From positions 15,314 to 23,052 of the forward strand of contig DGYN01000147.1 in the NCBI GenBank assembly GCA_002398405.1: DNA of 7,739 nucleotides, read 5' to 3'. How positions within the stretch are numbered: position 1 is the stretch's first letter; the number at the start of each line of letters is the position of its first letter. The notes under the pieces are model-generated. The model ran no database searches. It saw only the letters and a program-made list of their open reading frames with translations, and was not told the origin of the DNA. Of the stretch, positions 5,459-7,739 are shown one piece after another. This stretch comes from Caulobacteraceae bacterium UBA5005 (GTDB lineage Bacteria > Pseudomonadota > Alphaproteobacteria > Caulobacterales > Caulobacteraceae). Made by a program: the position numbers and the translations under genes.

Positions 5459-5483
5459 AACCGGGTGGCGCCCGAGAGGTTCC
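5459..5483 (-). promoter_or_regulatory. EcfG-like stress promoter for the 69-residue protein
   Basis: Read leftward, GGAAC (5483-5479), a 16-bp spacer, and GGTT (5462-5459), one base off the EcfG consensus CGTT. The predicted start of transcription near 5452 lies just ahead of the Shine-Dalgarno and 15 bases before the ATG, which fits a functional promoter. It is weaker than the one at 888-913. Confidence 0.5.
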
Positions 5484-5499
5484 TAGCTTGACCACGGTC

Positions 5500-5537
5500 C
5501 TATACAATGCAATGTACTGGGCATAGCAAGGTATAGG
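5500..5537. promoter_or_regulatory. Paired operator-like sites ahead of the membrane protein
   Basis: TACAATGCAATGTA (5503-5516) is a near-palindrome with six of seven pairs matching. A related copy lies in opposite orientation: leftward CTATACCTTGCTATG (5536-5522) matches CTATACAATGCAATG (5500-5514) at 12 of 15 positions, and the two centres are 17 bp apart. Such sites are typical of TetR-type regulators. The motif differs from the operator at 45-88, so the TetR protein in this window is not the likely ligand. The pair ends ten bases before the ATG at 5547. Confidence 0.5.
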
Positions 5538-5546
5538 TGGGATGAC

Positions 5547-6215
5547 ATGAGCCTCGATTCCCTCGTTTCGGTCGTCCACGTGACCCTGGGCGCGGCCATG
5601 ACCCTTACCGCCGTCGCGGCCCTGATCCTGGCAAAGGGCTCGCGCGCACACCGCCTCGCCGGAGCCCTGTTCTTCGCCGCCATGGCCAGCATGGTGCTGA
5701 CCGCGTCGGTCCTCTCCCTGATGCGTCCTGACATCCGGGGCAATGTCCTGGGCTTCCTGACTCTCTATCTGACCGTCACCGGCTGGTGGACGGCGCGGAA
5801 TAGGGTTGGCGGGGCAGGGCGCTTCGAGATTGGAGCCGCCGTCGCCGCCGGGCTCGTGGCGGTCCTGAGCTTTTACTACGGCTATGTCGGCATGACCGAT
5901 CCGGTGAGCAGCAAGGACGCGATGTTCGCCCCGGTGAGCCATTTCATCGGCGGCTTGGCGCTGCTGTTCGGCGTGATGGACCTGAGCGTCTACTTCCGGG
6001 GCGGCGTCCAGGGGCCCAAGCGGTTCACCCGCCACGCCTGGCGTATGGGTCTTGCGGCCTTCTTCGCCACGGCCGCGGGTTTTATCGGTCAGATGGAACG
6101 CTTCCCGGACGCAATGCAGCGGGTCATTCCCTATGGGGTCCTGGCCATGCTGGCGGTCGTTCTGTTCTGGATTGTCCGCGTCCGATTCACGCGCTGGCGG
6201 ATGAGGGCCGTCTAG
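5547..6215 (+). CDS. Seven-helix membrane protein, DUF2306-like
   Basis: A 222-residue polytopic membrane protein with about seven hydrophobic helices, near residues 6-29, 36-60, 66-84, 97-115, 128-150, 164-182 and 193-212, and a basic C-terminus. His11 (helix 1), the HRLAGALFF segment (His35), His132 and His163 resemble the spaced His residues and HRxxG pattern of DUF2306-type proteins; family assignment is from memory and tentative. No catalytic motif or biochemical role is recognised. A purine-rich AGGTGGGA (5535-5542) sits just before the ATG. Expression is probably governed by the paired operator-like sites at 5500-5537. The stop shares CTAG (6212-6215) with the end of nadC. Confidence 0.8.
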   Translation: MSLDSLVSVVHVTLGAAMTLTAVAALILAKGSRAHRLAGALFFAAMASMVLTASVLSLMRPDIRGNVLGFLTLYLTVTGWWTARNRVGGAGRFEIGAAVAAGLVAVLSFYYGYVGMTDPVSSKDAMFAPVSHFIGGLALLFGVMDLSVYFRGGVQGPKRFTRHAWRMGLAAFFATAAGFIGQMERFPDAMQRVIPYGVLAMLAVVLFWIVRVRFTRWRMRAV

Positions 6216-7054
6216 GCGTCCAGCCCGATATCCAGCACCGCCGCCGAGTGGGTCAGGGCGCCGACCGAGATGATATCGACGCCGGTCTCGGCGATGGCCC
6301 GGACGGTGGTCAGGTTGATGCCGCCGGAGGCCTCCAGGATGGTCTTGCCCTTGGCGCGGCGCACCGCCTCAGTGAGGTCCGCGACGCTGAAGTTGTCGCA
6401 CATGATGGCGTCGGGCCTGTGGGCCAGGGCCTCGTCGAGCTGCTCCAGGCTGTCGACCTCGACCTCGATCTTCATCAGGTGGCCGGCGAAGGCCCGCGCC
6501 CGCTCCAGGGCGGAGCCGACGCCCCCGCAGGCGGCGACGTGGTTGTCCTTGATCAGGATGGCGTCATCCAGGCCGAAGCGGTGGTTGACCCCGCCGCCGC
6601 AGCGCACTGCATATTTCTCCAGAGCGCGGAGGCCGGGCGTGGTCTTGCGGGTGTCGGCGATGCGCGCGCCCGTGCCGTTGATGGCGAAGACATAAGCCGC
6701 CGTGAGGGTGGCGACACCGGAGAGCCGCCCCATCAGGTTGAGACCGGTGCGCTCGGCGGTCAGCAGGGCGCGGGCGTTGGCCTCGACCCGGGCGATGACC
6801 GATCCAGGGCCCACCGTCTCACCGTCCCGCAGCACCGCCTCGAAGCGGGCGCTGGGATCCAACGCGGCGATCGCCAGCCGCGCGCAGGAAAGCCCCGCCA
6901 CCACGCCGTTCTGACGGGCCACAAAGGCGGCGCTCATCCTGGCCTCCGCGTCGATACAGGCGGTGACGGTGACATCGCCCGCGCGGCCCAGGTCCTCGGC
7001 CAGCGCCAGGCGGACGATGGGATCGATCAGGGTGTCGGGGATCTCGAAGCTCAT
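6212..7054 (-). CDS. nadC: Nicotinate-nucleotide diphosphorylase (carboxylating), quinolinate phosphoribosyltransferase
   Basis: A 280-residue cytoplasmic enzyme of de novo NAD synthesis that converts quinolinate and PRPP to nicotinate mononucleotide, CO2 and diphosphate. Length and motifs are typical: EDLGRAGDVT (20-29), ERTGLNLMGRLSGVAT (101-116), the substrate-binding DTRKTTPGLRALEKYAVRCG (134-153), HRFGLDD and IKDNH (158-172), EVEVDS (197-202), CDNF (219-222), and LEASGGI (240-246) with SVGALTHS (263-270). The ATG at 7054 overlaps the nadB stop in ATGA (7054-7051), with GGAGA inside nadB as ribosome binding site, so translation is coupled. An in-frame extension to 7126 is ignored because it reads out of frame through nadB and is not family-like. 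The 3' end shares CTAG with the convergent membrane protein. Confidence 0.97.
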   Translation of the reverse strand: MSFEIPDTLIDPIVRLALAEDLGRAGDVTVTACIDAEARMSAAFVARQNGVVAGLSCARLAIAALDPSARFEAVLRDGETVGPGSVIARVEANARALLTAERTGLNLMGRLSGVATLTAAYVFAINGTGARIADTRKTTPGLRALEKYAVRCGGGVNHRFGLDDAILIKDNHVAACGGVGSALERARAFAGHLMKIEVEVDSLEQLDEALAHRPDAIMCDNFSVADLTEAVRRAKGKTILEASGGINLTTVRAIAETGVDIISVGALTHSAAVLDIGLDA

Positions 7055-7739
7055 GCGGCAGTCTCCGCGACGACGCGGGCGTCGGCAAGGGTGAGAAGGG
7101 TGCGACGGGCCGGGGAGGCCATGCACGGATAGTCCGAGCGGAAGTGTCCTCCGCGGCTTTCCCGGCGGCGGAGGGCGGCGACGGCGATCAGGCGGGCGGC
7201 GATCAGCGGCAGGGCCTGTCCGTGGGCGGCCTCCAGGCCTTCGATATGATCGATCAGCCGCATCAGGCCCTCGCGGTCGCGGATAACACCGGCGTCCAGG
7301 CTCATGGCGGCGCGCAGGCCGGTGATGGCCTCATGGGGGAGTTGCGGCGCGGCGCGGGCGGGTAGCGGGGCGGTCCCCGGATCGGCCTCGTCCCCGGCGG
7401 CGCGGCCGGAGAGATCGCCGCACACCGCCGCTTCCAGCAGGGAATTGGAGGCCAGGCGGTTGGCGCCATGCAGGCCCGTGGCGGCGCACTCCCCGGCGGC
7501 GAACAGGCCGGGGAGGGAGGTCCTGCCGTCCAGTCCCGCGGCAATCCCGCCCATGTGGTAGTGCACCGCCGGAGCAACGGGGATCGGCTGGCGGCGCGGA
7601 TCGATGCCGGCGGCCATGCAGGCGGCGAAGACGGCGGGGTAGGCCTCAGGGAACCGAGACCCCACCGCCGCTCGGGCGTCCAGGAAGGCGCCCCGGCCCT
7701 CGGTGCGCTGGCGGTGGATGGCGCGGGCCACGATGTCGC
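7051..7739 (-). CDS. nadB: L-aspartate oxidase, C-terminal part (5' end outside window)
   Basis: The last 228 codons of a flavoenzyme that oxidises L-aspartate to iminoaspartate, the first step of de novo NAD synthesis; NadA then condenses it to quinolinate for NadC. The visible part starts in the family motif (R)DIVARAI. It contains HYHMGG (59-64 of the visible part) and GLFAAGECAATGLHGANR (77-94) followed by LASNSLLEA, which together form the substrate and FAD site and separate NadB from succinate dehydrogenase flavoproteins. The remaining C-terminal segment is the helical domain. About the first 290 residues lie beyond the right edge, so the promoter and a possible upstream nadA cannot be seen. 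The stop TGA (7053-7051) overlaps the nadC start. Confidence 0.95.
   Translation of the reverse strand, partial: DIVARAIHRQRTEGRGAFLDARAAVGSRFPEAYPAVFAACMAAGIDPRRQPIPVAPAVHYHMGGIAAGLDGRTSLPGLFAAGECAATGLHGANRLASNSLLEAAVCGDLSGRAAGDEADPGTAPLPARAAPQLPHEAITGLRAAMSLDAGVIRDREGLMRLIDHIEGLEAAHGQALPLIAARLIAVAALRRRESRGGHFRSDYPCMASPARRTLLTLADARVVAETAA

Noticed and set aside
5388..6035. Leftward 215-codon frame opposite the DUF2306-like gene, running into the 69-residue gene in another frame
   Set aside because: Antisense of transmembrane helices, without a recognisable domain; the smaller leftward frame has the good start site.
6248..7132. Rightward 294-codon frame opposite nadC
   Set aside because: Shadow of a certain nadC gene; composition is Gly/Asp/Ala-rich with no domain.

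Overview
The window is GC-rich and gene-dense. It reads as chromosomal DNA from an alphaproteobacterium, most likely Caulobacterales (Caulobacter/Phenylobacterium-like). Supporting signs are promoters of the alphaproteobacterial general-stress type (GGAAC-N16-CGTT), a SleB-type cell wall hydrolase, a nadB-nadC pair, and small proteins of kinds common in that group. The taxon is an inference from gene content and composition. I see no tRNA, rRNA, CRISPR array, insertion sequence or prophage.

Layout. (1) 1-91: start of a leftward gene cut by the window edge, and a palindromic two-site operator, next to a rightward TetR-family regulator (92-685). (2) 678-857: leftward small glycine-zipper lipoprotein, overlapping the end of the TetR gene, with a near-perfect EcfG-type stress promoter. 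(3) 858-1198: intergenic region with a terminator-like hairpin, a sigma-54-like promoter and a hairpin leader ahead of a rightward SleB-family cell wall hydrolase (1199-2254). (4) 2251-3969: divergent pair sharing an 81-bp promoter region, a GlxA-type AraC regulator with a DJ-1/PfpI domain (leftward) and a DJ-1/PfpI isonitrile-hydratase-like enzyme (rightward). (5) 3970-4106: hairpins and REP-like repeats. (6) 4107-5231: membrane acyltransferase of family 3. (7) 5228-5437: leftward 69-residue hydrophilic protein with an EcfG-like promoter. (8) 5547-6215: seven-helix DUF2306-like membrane protein behind a pair of palindromic operator-like sites. (9) 6212-7739: leftward nadC and the 3' part of nadB, translationally coupled, for de novo NAD synthesis.

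How the genes fit together. Only nadB-nadC form a clear pathway unit. The GlxA-like regulator and the neighbouring DJ-1 enzyme are probably a regulator-target pair. The TetR protein probably controls itself and the divergent gene beyond the left edge. Neighbouring genes almost always lie on opposite strands, and three of the four convergent pairs end inside one shared CTAG, so there is no space for terminators between them.

I found no convincing undescribed multi-gene system. The most informative signals are regulatory: two candidate general-stress promoters on small envelope or stress-type genes, a candidate sigma-54 promoter, and two operator pairs.
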